Below, one piece after another: positions 1 through 8,280 of a DNA stretch of 64,000 nucleotides; the stretch's first letter is position 1, and each line of letters opens with the position of its first letter. This DNA comes from Actinomyces israelii DSM 43320. GTDB lineage: Bacteria > Actinomycetota > Actinomycetes > Actinomycetales > Actinomycetaceae. The stretch lies in assembly GCF_000711965.1 (NCBI RefSeq), contig NZ_JONS01000006.1:83868-147867 (forward strand), written 5' to 3'. Position numbers and translations under genes: made by a program. The notes under the pieces were generated by a model. The model did no database searches. It was not told where the DNA came from and worked only from the letters and a program-made list of their open reading frames with translations.

Positions 1-1002
1 AGCAAGGACCTCAAGGATCCTGAGTGCGGCGCCCTGATCGGGGCGGGGCCCGACGACGTCGTGCGGTGGGTCTTCGACGACGCGCAGGACGTGGATGTGG
101 AGGGATTGCAGCGGGTCGCCCGGAAGGTGGCCTACCTGGGCCGGCCGACGTCGCCGGTGATCCTCGACGTGGTGGAGGGCGTCCAGGAGCCGCCGGAGGC
201 TCACGACCGGTGGATTCCCGATGAGAACGGGGAGTGTGCTTTGAGGGTGGCGACCCCGGAGCTGCTGCGCGCCCTTGACGAGCGCGAGGGGCAGCGCAGG
301 CGCAGCCGCGTGACCGGTACCCATCCGCCTCTTGACGTGCGCCCTACTGCGAGGTATCGGCAGGCTGGTGCCGGCGCGCGGGTGATGGCCTCGGCGCCGT
401 GGGATGTGCTCGCCGACGCGGTCCTGTATCGCTTTCCCGGGGGACGGTCGGGCGGAGTCACCGTGGGCGCGGCTGACGCGGCGACCATTGTCGATCAGCT
501 GCGGGGGCAGGTGCCGGCTCTGGAGTGGGTGCTGCCGCTCTTCGGGGAGGTCGGACGACGAAGGGCGCCCGTGCTGCGCGGGTTCGTGCTGCAGGCGGGT
601 GGAGTACCGGGCGAGATCACTCTGGCCGTGCGCAGTGGTGTTGTGAAGGTGCGGCCCTCAGAGCTGCGCGAGCTGGCCTCGCTGCCGAGGGTGGTGCGCG
701 CTGCGACCGCGCCGACGTCGGCATGGACCTCGATCGTGCCCGTCGAGATGGAGTCGGAGGTTGCGGTCGAGCGGGTACGAGCGCTTGCGGACCGGCTGGG
801 TGTGCGCCTGGTATGGGTGGGGCGTCATGCGCAGGCGCGAGCATCGGTCGGGCTTGATGCGTGCGAGCCGGGCGGCGCCGCTCACCTCACGGTCGTCTTC
901 GATGAGGCTGTTGCCGGCCCAGTGGTCTTGGACGGCGTGTGTCTCGTTCCGGAGGAAGCCAGCGGGTTGGCAGTGAATGAGAAGCGAGGCGCGCGGGAGT
1001 AA
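1..1002 (+). CDS. csb2: Type I-G (I-U) CRISPR protein Csb2, 3' part
   Basis: The frame is open from the window edge to the TAA at 1000-1002, so the gene starts upstream. The visible ~333 residues contain the motif VAYLGRPTSPV and, near the end, AWTSIVPVEM. These match my recollection of the Csb2 (GSU0054, Cas5u-Cas6u fusion) family, where an 'LGRS.S.V' motif and a 'W.SvTP' motif recur. Csb2 proteins are Cascade subunits of type I-G systems that bind and probably process crRNA. The gene ends only 29 bp before the first CRISPR repeat, which supports a cas assignment. The N-terminal Cas5-like part is outside the window. No cas1, cas2 or cas3 is visible. The family call is by eye, without a profile search. 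Confidence 0.65.
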   Translation, partial: SKDLKDPECGALIGAGPDDVVRWVFDDAQDVDVEGLQRVARKVAYLGRPTSPVILDVVEGVQEPPEAHDRWIPDENGECALRVATPELLRALDEREGQRRRSRVTGTHPPLDVRPTARYRQAGAGARVMASAPWDVLADAVLYRFPGGRSGGVTVGAADAATIVDQLRGQVPALEWVLPLFGEVGRRRAPVLRGFVLQAGGVPGEITLAVRSGVVKVRPSELRELASLPRVVRAATAPTSAWTSIVPVEMESEVAVERVRALADRLGVRLVWVGRHAQARASVGLDACEPGGAAHLTVVFDEAVAGPVVLDGVCLVPEEASGLAVNEKRGARE

Positions 1003-1031
1003 GATCCCGCTGTATTGTACGGTTTCGCACG

Positions 1032-1244
1032 GTTTGCCCCGCGTGCGCGGGGGTAGAGGCAGGTTTCCGTCGGGGTTGGAGTAGGAGAGCTGGTTTGCCC
1101 CGCGTGCGCGGGGGTAGAGGCGCCGCCCAGGTCATCGCGGCCGGCAACGCCGCGTTTGCCCCGCGTGCGCGGGGGTAGAGGCGTGCTGAAGGTGTTCGGC
1201 GGTGCCCTGGCTGCGTTTGCCCCGCGCACGCCGGGGGTGTGAGG
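1032..1244 (+). CRISPR. Short CRISPR array, 4 repeats and 3 spacers
   Basis: Three identical 29-nt repeats start at 1032, 1093 and 1154. They begin GTTTGCCCCGCG and end GGGGGTAGAGGC, with a self-complementary CCCCGCG/CGCGGGG core. A fourth, diverged copy starts at 1215. The three spacers (1061-1092, 1122-1153, 1183-1214) are each exactly 32 nt. The degenerate copy marks the leader-distal end, so the leader should lie on the csb2 side, but only 29 bp separate csb2 from repeat 1. The array is tiny and may be a remnant. Confidence 0.95.
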
Positions 1245-1624
1245 GCGCTCTCGTGGTCTCCGGTCGGGAGCGACAGAGTGTTGCGGTTGCGGTGGGGGCA
1301 TGGCTGGGAGTGCGCCCCGCCGCGCCCTCTTCTCGCTTACTACGCTCCTTTGTTCCTTACTGTACGAGGAAAAGGAGCGTAGTAAGGAACAAAAGGGCGT
1401 AGTAAGCGATCGGCGGGGCCTACGGGTCGAGGAGGCCGAGCGCGCCTGGCGCGCTGCCGCTGACACCTCGCGCCATGCCGTAAGCGTCCTGCGCAGTCAG
1501 GGCCTCACCGTCCAGGACATCGCGACTCCGGGCGAACGTCCAGCGGCCCCACCCGGCCCGCCGGACGCGGCCTGCCCCGTGAGACGGCGCGGCTGCCCGC
1601 CCTGTGCACGGGTTATCGTGAGAC
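1245..1624. other. Intergenic region between CRISPR array and serC
   Basis: No convincing gene. It holds the 71-bp inverted-repeat element at 1336-1406 and GC-rich sequence. A possible -10 (TATCGT, 1614-1619) lies 5 nt before the serC ATG, and no clear Shine-Dalgarno is visible, so serC may be leaderless. Confidence 0.6.
1336..1406. repeat. 71-bp inverted-repeat element, copy 1
   Basis: The unit CTTACTACGCTCCTTT (1336-1351) is followed by two inverted copies, AAAGGAGCGTAGTAAG (1371-1386) and AAAAGGGCGTAGTAAG (1391-1406). Either can pair with the first, giving two mutually exclusive hairpins. The longer one has 27-nt arms (1334-1360 and 1382-1408) with two non-Watson-Crick positions. The reverse complement of the whole 71 bp closely matches 48144-48214. 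Confidence 0.85.
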
Positions 1625-2707
1625 ATGCGCGTGTACAACTTCTCCGCCGGTCCCGCCCAGCTCCCCCTGCCCGTCCTCGAGCGGGCCGCCTCCGAACTCA
1701 CAGACTGGCGGGGCTCCGGCATGAGCGTGCTCGAGGTCTCCCACCGCGGCAGGGACTTCGTCGAGTGCGCCGCCGACGCCGAGGCCGCCCTGCGCTCTGT
1801 CGCCGGCATCCCGGAGAGCTACCGCGTCCTCTTCCTCGCCGGCGGCGCCACCGGCCAGTTCTCCGCCATCCCCGCCAACCTCACCGCCCCCGGCGACACC
1901 GCCGCCTTCCTGAACACCGGCCAGTGGTCCGCCAAGGCCATCAAGGAGGCCCGCCGCCAGGGCGTCGTCGTCGAGGTCGTCGCCGACGAGGCCGCCTCCT
2001 CCTACACCACCACCCCCGCGCCCGGCTCCTTCACCGTGCCCGATAGCGCCCGCTACCTCCACTACACCCCCAACGAGACCATTGGCGGCGTCGAGCTCCC
2101 CTACATTCCCGACGCCGGGGGCGCGCCCCTCGTCGCCGACTTCTCCTCCGCCTACCTCTCGCGCCCCCTCGACGTCTCCCGCTTCGGCGTCATCTACGGC
2201 GGCGCCCAGAAGAACCTGGGGCCGGCGGGCCTCGCTGTCGTCATCGTCCGTGAGGACCTGCTGGGGCGCGCCCGCCCGGACGTGCCCGCTATCTGGGACT
2301 GGACGGTCATGGCCGCCAAGGACTCCATGCTCAACACGCCCCCGACCTTCTCCATCTACCTGCTGGGCCTCATCCTCCACTGGATCGAGGACACCGGCGG
2401 CCTGGCCGCCATGGGAGAGCGCAACAGCGCCAAGGCCGCCCTCCTGTACGGGGCCATCGACGCCTCCGACTTCTACACCAACCCGGTCGAGCCCCGCTCC
2501 CGCTCCTGGATGAACATCCCCTTCACCCTGGCCGACCCGACTCTCGACGCCGACTTCCTCGCTGGCGCCGCGGCCGCGGGCCTGACGGGCCTCAAGGGCC
2601 ACCGCAGCGTCGGCGGCATGCGCGCCTCCATCTACAACGCCATGCCCGTCGAGGGCGTGACCGCCCTCATCGACTACATGGCCGAGTTCGAGCGCACCCG
2701 CGCCTGA
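1625..2707 (+). CDS. serC: Phosphoserine aminotransferase
   Basis: 360 aa. Transaminates 3-phosphohydroxypyruvate with glutamate to phosphoserine, the second step of serine synthesis; PLP-dependent and cytoplasmic. The N-terminal YNFSAGPA motif and the PLP-lysine context GGAQKNLGPAG (Lys196) are diagnostic, and the length is normal for the family. The start codon is ATG at 1625; a weak -10-like TATCGT just upstream suggests a leaderless transcript. serA follows after 47 bp in the same direction, so the two probably form an operon. serB is not in the window. Confidence 0.96.
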   Translation: MRVYNFSAGPAQLPLPVLERAASELTDWRGSGMSVLEVSHRGRDFVECAADAEAALRSVAGIPESYRVLFLAGGATGQFSAIPANLTAPGDTAAFLNTGQWSAKAIKEARRQGVVVEVVADEAASSYTTTPAPGSFTVPDSARYLHYTPNETIGGVELPYIPDAGGAPLVADFSSAYLSRPLDVSRFGVIYGGAQKNLGPAGLAVVIVREDLLGRARPDVPAIWDWTVMAAKDSMLNTPPTFSIYLLGLILHWIEDTGGLAAMGERNSAKAALLYGAIDASDFYTNPVEPRSRSWMNIPFTLADPTLDADFLAGAAAAGLTGLKGHRSVGGMRASIYNAMPVEGVTALIDYMAEFERTRA

Positions 2708-2754
2708 GCCCGCCCGACCTGAACCCGCAACCCCGCACCCCAGCGAAGGACCCC

Positions 2755-3936
2755 ATGACCACCCGCAAGCAGTTCCGCGTCCAGACCCTCAACGCCATCT
2801 CCGGCGCGGGACTCTCCCGCTTCCCCGACGACCTCTACGACGTCGGCGGCTCCCTGGCCGACCCCGACGCGCTCCTGGTGCGCTCGGCCAAGCTCCACGA
2901 CGAACCCATCCCCGAGACCGTCCTGGCCATCGCCCGCGCCGGCGCCGGTACCAACAACATCCCGGTCGCCGCCATGACCGAACGGGGCGTGCCGGTGTTC
3001 AACACGCCGGGCGCCAACGCCAACGCCGTCAAGGAGCTGGTCCTGGCGGGCCTGTTCATCGCCTCGCGCAACCTCATTCCGGCCGCCCGCTTCGCCCACA
3101 CCCTTCAGGGCGACGACGCCGCCATCGCGGCCGCCGTCGAGGCCGGCAAGAAGCAGTTCGTCGGCTTCGAGCTGCCCGGCCGCACCCTGGGCGTGGTCGG
3201 GCTGGGCGCCATCGGCGTCCAGGTCTCCAACGCCGCCCTCGGCCTGGGGCTTAATGTCGTCGGCTTCGACCCGGGCATCAGCGTGGAGCACGCCTGGCAC
3301 CTGAGCGCGGAGGTCGAGCGCGCCGAGTCCATCGAGGAGGTCTTCCGGCGGGCGGACATCCTGACCGTCCACGTCCCGCTCATCGACGCGACCCGCGGGC
3401 TGGTGTCCACCCAGCGCGTCGCCCTCATGAAGGAGACCGCGGTGCTGCTCAACTTCGCGCGCGCCGAGATCGTCGACACCGACGCCGTCGTGGCCGCCCT
3501 GGACGAGAGGACCCTGGGCGGCTACGTGTGCGACTTCCCCTCCACGCTGGTCCACAAGCACCCCAAGTGCATCTCGCTGCCGCACCTGGGCGCCTCCACC
3601 AAGGAGGCCGAGCGCAACTGCGCCATGATGGCCGTCGATGCGCTGCGCGGCTTCCTCGAGGACGGCCAGGTCCACAACTCGGTCAACTTCCCCGAGGCCG
3701 TCATGGCGCGCCAGGAGGGCACGCACCGCTTCGTCATCGTCAACCGCAATGTGCCCAACATGGTCGGCCAGGTCTCCACGATCGTGGCCCGCCGCGGGCA
3801 GAATATCGCCAACCTGCTCAACAAGTCGCGCGGCGAGCTGGCGGTCACGCTGGTGGACGTCGAGGGCGGGATCAGCGTTGAGGTCCTCGAGGAGCTCCGG
3901 GCGATCGACGGCGTCATGTCCGCCCGCGGCATCTGA
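2755..3936 (+). CDS. serA: D-3-phosphoglycerate dehydrogenase with ACT domain
   Basis: 393 aa. Oxidises 3-phosphoglycerate to 3-phosphohydroxypyruvate with NAD. The Rossmann motif VVGLGAIG lies near residue 148, and the catalytic region has LLNFARAEI (Arg236) and LPHLGAST (His277). A C-terminal ACT domain (about 320-393, beginning RFVIVNRNVPNMVGQ) should bind serine for feedback control. This is the short ACT-bearing form without the extra intervening domain found in some actinobacterial SerA proteins. It follows serC in an apparent operon. Confidence 0.96.
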   Translation: MTTRKQFRVQTLNAISGAGLSRFPDDLYDVGGSLADPDALLVRSAKLHDEPIPETVLAIARAGAGTNNIPVAAMTERGVPVFNTPGANANAVKELVLAGLFIASRNLIPAARFAHTLQGDDAAIAAAVEAGKKQFVGFELPGRTLGVVGLGAIGVQVSNAALGLGLNVVGFDPGISVEHAWHLSAEVERAESIEEVFRRADILTVHVPLIDATRGLVSTQRVALMKETAVLLNFARAEIVDTDAVVAALDERTLGGYVCDFPSTLVHKHPKCISLPHLGASTKEAERNCAMMAVDALRGFLEDGQVHNSVNFPEAVMARQEGTHRFVIVNRNVPNMVGQVSTIVARRGQNIANLLNKSRGELAVTLVDVEGGISVEVLEELRAIDGVMSARGI

Positions 3937-4292
3937 GGCACGGCGCGGGGCGGCCCGGCATGCCGTCACCCGCACGGCCGCGGGGCGGGGGCGAGATTCT
4001 CCAGGACTCGCCCAGCGAACATCGCCGTCCCGCTCTCGCGCGCCCGGGCCGCTCATGCGGCCGCTGGCGCCCGGAAGGTCGCCCCCGGGCTGCCGATGTT
4101 GACGGCCCACCTGATCCCGGAGGCATCGAGGCCCGCTGCGGACTCCCCGCAGCATCTCCCGAAGGGGCTCGAGGAGCCGGTTGGTGCGGTCAGCGGGCGC
4201 CTCGGACCGATCGCGGCGCGGAATACGACCGGTCTCGGTGAAGAGGGCTGCACCGCCCGCCGTCTCATGAGTCGGTGCCGACGGGCCGGTAC
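3937..4292. other. Intergenic region, possibly holding a decayed gene
   Basis: 356 bp between the convergent serA and MmyB-type genes. No intact gene is supported. One minus-strand stretch (about 4053-4150) translates to DASGIRWAVNIGSPG, faintly like the C-terminus of VOC/PhnB-type proteins ('DrfGv.WmvNi'). It could be a relic but could equally be chance. No terminator hairpin stands out. Confidence 0.3.
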
Positions 4293-5177
4293 TCAGGTCT
4301 TGCGCGCGGCGGTCCTGAGCAGGCCCAGCGTCCGTGCGGCGGGCGAGTGGGGGGCGACCGGGAGGACCACCAGAGTCAGCCCAGGGTCCGCCGCCAAAGG
4401 GGTGGCCTCCATGCACACCTCCAGGTCCCCGACGTCGGGGTGGTGCAGACGCAGGACGCCCGCCCGCTGCTCCATGACGTCCTGCGTCTCCCACAGCCCG
4501 CGGAAGCGGGGGTTGCCCGTGCACAGCTCGACCACCAAGTCGAGGAGGCCGCGGTCCCCGGGCACGCGCCCCGCCTCGGCGTGCATGGTGGCCACAATGT
4601 CGCCGGCCACCTTGTCCCAGTCCGTGTAGAAGGCGGGCGCGCGCTCGTCCAGGAAGACGAAACGAGCGATATTCGGCGCGCCGGGCGCATGATCGGGCGC
4701 GTCCTCCGGCTCGCCCGTGCTCTGCTGGGAGTCGAAGTGGGGCGAGTACAGCCGCCGTCCCAGCTCGTTGGCGCCCAGCAGGTTGAGGCGGCCGTCGCGG
4801 ATGAATGCCGGGGCGCCCTCGATCGCGTCGAGCAGCCACTGCAGGCTCGGCCGGATGCCCGCCGTCGCCGGCCGGTCCGAGGCGCGCCGGCCCGTTGTGG
4901 TGCTGCGGGCGAGTCTGCGCAGGTGGGAGCGCTCGACGTCGTCGAGCCGGAGCACCTCGCCGATGGCGTCGAGCACCGTGTCCGAGACGCCTCCGGCCCG
5001 CCCCCTTTCCAGGCGGGTGTAGTACTCGGCGCTCACCCCGGCCAGCAGGGCGACCTCCTCACGCCGCAGGCCCGGAACCCGGCGGTGCCCTCCCGCCGCG
5101 GTCAGACCGACCTCCTGCGGGGACAGGCGGGCGCGCCGCGTCGCCAGGAAGCTGTGGAGCTCGGCTCGGGGGTCCAC
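4293..5177 (-). CDS. MmyB-type XRE family transcriptional regulator
   Basis: 294 aa, GTG start at 5177. Residues about 10-80 form a Cro/C1 helix-turn-helix (VPGLRREEVALLAGVSAEYYTRLERGR). The rest matches the MmyB-like ligand-binding domain, with the hallmark region WLLDAIEGAPAFIRDGRLNLLGAN and the late HHPDVGDLEV. Family members commonly control a divergent oxidoreductase gene, as here: the DUF2255-SDR-reductase-AKR genes start 180 bp away on the other strand. The -10-like AATAAT lies exactly 6 nt upstream of the GTG, so the transcript is probably leaderless. The ligand is unknown. Confidence 0.9.
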   Translation of the reverse strand: MDPRAELHSFLATRRARLSPQEVGLTAAGGHRRVPGLRREEVALLAGVSAEYYTRLERGRAGGVSDTVLDAIGEVLRLDDVERSHLRRLARSTTTGRRASDRPATAGIRPSLQWLLDAIEGAPAFIRDGRLNLLGANELGRRLYSPHFDSQQSTGEPEDAPDHAPGAPNIARFVFLDERAPAFYTDWDKVAGDIVATMHAEAGRVPGDRGLLDLVVELCTGNPRFRGLWETQDVMEQRAGVLRLHHPDVGDLEVCMEATPLAADPGLTLVVLPVAPHSPAARTLGLLRTAARKT

Positions 5178-5183
5178 GGTCCC

Positions 5184-5189
5184 ATTATT
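5184..5189 (-). promoter_or_regulatory. -10 element of the MmyB-type regulator gene
   Basis: AATAAT on the minus strand ends 6 nt before the GTG start at 5177, placing the expected transcription start on the first base of the start codon. No clear -35 is seen. Confidence 0.45.
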
Positions 5190-5356
5190 CCCGACGCCGC
5201 AGCGAGGGGCGCCCTGCGAGTCCCCCTCTCAGCAGGATCTGTCACAGGCCGCGGTCGCCCTGATTGCATGGTCGCGGCACGACGGACCGGCCCGCGTGGA
5301 GCCCCGCGGATCGCGGGCGCCGGGCCGCAGAGCTCCGCGAGAAGGAGGAAAGGACA

Positions 5357-5740
5357 ATGAGTACATGGCGCGAGGACGCCATTCGGGCCATCGGTACCGC
5401 CGACGACTTCCATATTGCGCCGTTCCACCCCGACGGCGTCACCACCGGAACTCCCACATGGATCTGGTCGGTCATTGTGGAGGGCAGGCTGTTCGTGCGC
5501 TCCTACAGCGGCACCAGCGGCCGATGGTACCGGGCGGCCATTGAGCAGCGGGCCGGGATCGTCAAGTCCGGGGGCAGGACGTACAACGTCGACTTTGCCC
5601 CCGCCCCCGAGTCCTGGGCAGGCATCATCGACGACGCCTACTCCAAGAAGTACGCCGGCAGCCCGTACCTGCCGATGGAGCTGAGCGAGCGGGTGCGCGC
5701 CGCCTGCGTCGAGGTCATCCCCGTCAGCGAGGCCGGCTGA
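5357..5740 (+). CDS. DUF2255 family protein
   Basis: 127 aa. The start was chosen at the ATG at 5357 because AGGAGGAAAGG lies just upstream; the frame also opens earlier, but that stretch is low-complexity. The pattern of an N-terminal W, then GTPTWIWSVIVEGRLFVRSY and GRWYRAAIEQRAGIV, fits DUF2255, a small split-barrel-like family of unknown function. It is first in an apparent four-gene operon, 25 bp before the SDR gene, and divergent from the MmyB-type regulator. A flavin or nitroreductase-like role is only speculation. Confidence 0.85.
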   Translation: MSTWREDAIRAIGTADDFHIAPFHPDGVTTGTPTWIWSVIVEGRLFVRSYSGTSGRWYRAAIEQRAGIVKSGGRTYNVDFAPAPESWAGIIDDAYSKKYAGSPYLPMELSERVRAACVEVIPVSEAG

Positions 5741-5765
5741 GGTCCGAATGAGAGAGGACGAGAGT

Positions 5766-6509
5766 ATGAGAATCGCACTGATCACCGGCGCCGGGCGCAA
5801 GGGCGGACTCGGCTACGAGGCGTCCCGGCAACTGGCGGAGAAGGGCCATCACGTCATCCTCACCGCCCGGCGTCTGGAGCAGGTCGAGCCCCTGGCGCAG
5901 GAGCTCGTCGCGCAGGGCCTGAGCGCCTCCGCGCTGCGCCTGGACCTGACCGACGACGCCAGCGTCGTGGCGGCGGCGCGCGCCGTCGAGGCCGAGCACG
6001 GCCGCCTGGACGTGCTCATCAACAACGCTGTCCTCATGATCCCCTCGGGCACGATCGCCCAGAAGGACCTGGAGGAGTTGAGCCGGGAGCTCGAGACCAA
6101 CGTGGTCGGGCCCTGGCGCGTCGCCAAGCACCTCTTCGGCCTGCTCGCCGCGAGCGACCACGCCAGGATCGTCAACGTCTCCAGCGGGGCGGGCTCCTTC
6201 TGGGACCCGGATTTCGGGCTGGTCAACTACCCCGGCCTGGCCCTGCCGGGCTCCGGCGATGCGTCGATCACCGCCTATGGGATCACCAAGACGGCGCTCA
6301 ACGCTGTGACCATCAAGATGGCCAAGGACTTCCGCTCCAGCCGCATCCTGGTCAACGCCGTGTGTCCCGGCGTGACCGCCAGCCGTCCCGGGGCGGGATT
6401 CGGCCGCCCCGCCGCCGAGAGCGCCAAGGGCCTGGTCTGGGCGGCCACGCTGCCCGACGACGGCCCGACCGGGCTCTTCTTCCGCGACGGCAAGCAGCTG
6501 CCCTGGTGA
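5766..6509 (+). CDS. Short-chain dehydrogenase/reductase
   Basis: 247 aa; the ATG at 5766 is preferred over 5748 because the protein then begins directly with MRIALITGAG. Classical SDR features are visible: the TGAGRKGGLG nucleotide-binding loop, NNAV, the catalytic Ser in VSSGAG and YGITK for Tyr/Lys. The substrate is unknown. It is part of the operon controlled by the divergent MmyB-type regulator. The C-terminus (DDGPTGLFFRDGKQLPW) resembles carbonyl-reductase-like SDRs. Confidence 0.93.
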   Translation: MRIALITGAGRKGGLGYEASRQLAEKGHHVILTARRLEQVEPLAQELVAQGLSASALRLDLTDDASVVAAARAVEAEHGRLDVLINNAVLMIPSGTIAQKDLEELSRELETNVVGPWRVAKHLFGLLAASDHARIVNVSSGAGSFWDPDFGLVNYPGLALPGSGDASITAYGITKTALNAVTIKMAKDFRSSRILVNAVCPGVTASRPGAGFGRPAAESAKGLVWAATLPDDGPTGLFFRDGKQLPW

Positions 6510-6570
6510 GGCGCGCGGGAGCGGCCTGGAAATGATCGTACAGGTACGCAAGCACAGAAAGCAGGCATTA

Positions 6571-7278
6571 ATGAGAATCGCAGTCATCGGCACTGGAATG
6601 GTGGGGCGCGTCCTCGCTGCCAAGCTCGCCGAAACCGGTCACGAGGTCACCATCGGCACCCGTGACGTCGAGGCCACGCTCGCCCGCACCGAGCCCGACC
6701 AGATGGGCGCCCCGCCCTTCTCCCAGTGGCGGGGCGAGCACCCCGATATCGGCCTGGCCACCATGCCCGACGCCGCCGCAGGCGCCGAGCTCGTCGTCAA
6801 CGCCACGGCAGGTCGCGTCTCGCTGGAGGCCTTCCGGAGCATTGGCGCCGAGCGGCTCGACGGCAAGATCGTTCTCGATGTGGCCCAGCCGCTGGACCTG
6901 TCCCGGGGGCTGCCGCCCACTCTCACCGTGGTCAACACCGACTCCCTCGCCGAGCAGCTCCAGCGCGAGCTCCCGGGCGCCAGGGTGGTCAAGTCGCTCA
7001 ATACCACCTACGCCGAGGTGATGGTCAACCCGGCGCGGGTGCCCGGCCACCACAACATCTTCGTGGCCGGGGACGACGAGGGCGCCAAGCGCGTCGTCCG
7101 CGGTATTCTCGGCGAGCTCGGCTGGCCGGAGGACCGGGTCATCGACCTGGGCGACATCACCGGCGCCCGGGCCGCGGAGATGTTCGCGCGCATGTACTTC
7201 ACCCTCGTGGGCGTTCTGGGCACCTTCGACATCAATATCGCCGTTCTCGCCGGGGGCCGGAAGGAGCAGCGACCATGA
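6571..7278 (+). CDS. NADP/F420-reductase-like oxidoreductase
   Basis: 235 aa. Start at the ATG at 6571, from which the protein opens with MRIAVIGTGMVGRVLA, a Rossmann GxGxxG; the frame begins 39 bp earlier but those residues add nothing. The motif TIGTRD after the second strand is typical of NADPH:F420 reductase-like proteins, and KSLNTTYAEVM fits the same family. The protein could reduce F420, a flavin or a small ketone. The gene overlaps the next one by 4 bp (ATGA), indicating translational coupling. Confidence 0.85.
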   Translation: MRIAVIGTGMVGRVLAAKLAETGHEVTIGTRDVEATLARTEPDQMGAPPFSQWRGEHPDIGLATMPDAAAGAELVVNATAGRVSLEAFRSIGAERLDGKIVLDVAQPLDLSRGLPPTLTVVNTDSLAEQLQRELPGARVVKSLNTTYAEVMVNPARVPGHHNIFVAGDDEGAKRVVRGILGELGWPEDRVIDLGDITGARAAEMFARMYFTLVGVLGTFDINIAVLAGGRKEQRP

Positions 7279-8153
7279 CGTCCATGACACGCGCGACCGG
7301 CCCGACGGCCGTGCGGACCGTCTCCCTCAACAGCGGCGGCGAGATGCCCGTCGTCGGGCTCGGCGTCTTCCAGATGGACGACGCCCAGGTCCGCGAGATC
7401 GTGCCGGCGGCCGTCGAGGCCGGCTACCGCCTCATCGACACCGCCTCGCGCTACTACAACGAGGAGGCCGTCGGCCGGGCCCTGGCGGAGCTGGACGTGC
7501 CCCGCGAGGAGCTGTTCATCACCACCAAGCTCTGGTTCAAGGACCACGGCGAGGGCATGACCCTGGACGCCCTCAGGGTCTCCCTGGACAACCTGGGCCT
7601 GGACTACCTCGACCTCTACCTCGTGCACCAGCCCTTCAACGACTACTACGCCGCCTGGAGGGACATGGAGAAGGCCCTGGGGGACGGGCTCGTGCGCGCC
7701 ATCGGGGTGTCCAACTTCTACCCGGACCGCTACCTCGACCTCGTCACCCACACCGACACCGTCCCGGCGGTCAACCAGCGCGAGACCCACCCCTACAACC
7801 AGCAGGTCGACATGCAGGAGCTCATGGGCCGCCACGGCACCGTGCTCCAGGCCTGGGGCCCGCTGGGCCAGGGCAACACGGCGATCCGCGAGGACCCGGC
7901 CCTCGTCGCCATTGCCGAGGCCCACGACGTGAGCGTCCCGCAGGTCATGATCCGCTGGCTCGTTCAGCGCGGCACCGCGCTCGTGGTCAAGTCCACGCAC
8001 GTCGAGCGCCTGCGCGCCAACCTCGACGTCTTCGGCTTCACGCTCACCGACGACGAGATGGCCGCCATCGCCACCCTGGACAGGAGGACCCCCAACGCCG
8101 GCTTCACCCACCAGGATCCGCGGATGCTCGAGGCCCTCATGCGCTTCGAGTAG
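7275..8153 (+). CDS. Aldo/keto reductase
   Basis: 292 aa. It starts at the ATG at 7275, overlapping the preceding stop. The AKR signature is clear: GYRLIDTASRYYNEEAVG with catalytic Asp and Tyr, LYLVHQP with the catalytic His region, IGVSNFY, and the C-terminal VVKSTHVERLRANLDVF for NADPH binding. It is similar to 2,5-diketogluconate or methylglyoxal reductases; the true substrate is unknown. Last gene of the MmyB-linked operon, followed by a long hairpin. Confidence 0.95.
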   Translation: MTSMTRATGPTAVRTVSLNSGGEMPVVGLGVFQMDDAQVREIVPAAVEAGYRLIDTASRYYNEEAVGRALAELDVPREELFITTKLWFKDHGEGMTLDALRVSLDNLGLDYLDLYLVHQPFNDYYAAWRDMEKALGDGLVRAIGVSNFYPDRYLDLVTHTDTVPAVNQRETHPYNQQVDMQELMGRHGTVLQAWGPLGQGNTAIREDPALVAIAEAHDVSVPQVMIRWLVQRGTALVVKSTHVERLRANLDVFGFTLTDDEMAAIATLDRRTPNAGFTHQDPRMLEALMRFE

Positions 8154-8184
8154 CAGGCGGCGGGCGCGCCGGTGCTGGCCCGCC

Positions 8185-8259
8185 GCGTCGAGATAGACAT
8201 TTTCGTACGAGGTAGACGGTGACACCGCCGACCTCGTACGAAAATGTCTATCTCGACGC
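8185..8259. repeat. Dispersed covarying hairpin, copy 1
   Basis: The arms 8185-8213 and 8231-8259 are perfectly complementary over 29 bp, and the 17-nt centre contains a further CGGTG/CACCG pair. It lies between convergent AKR and ROK genes. The core TAGACATTTTCGTACGAG is shared with the other family members at 14679, 34737, 37787 and 46326. Confidence 0.95.
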
Positions 8260-8280
8260 AGGAGCCGCGCTGCAGGGGCG

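Noticed and set aside
3937..4292. VOC/PhnB-type pseudogene
   Set aside because: Only one short stretch (GIRWAVNIGSPG) is suggestive; not enough to call a gene.
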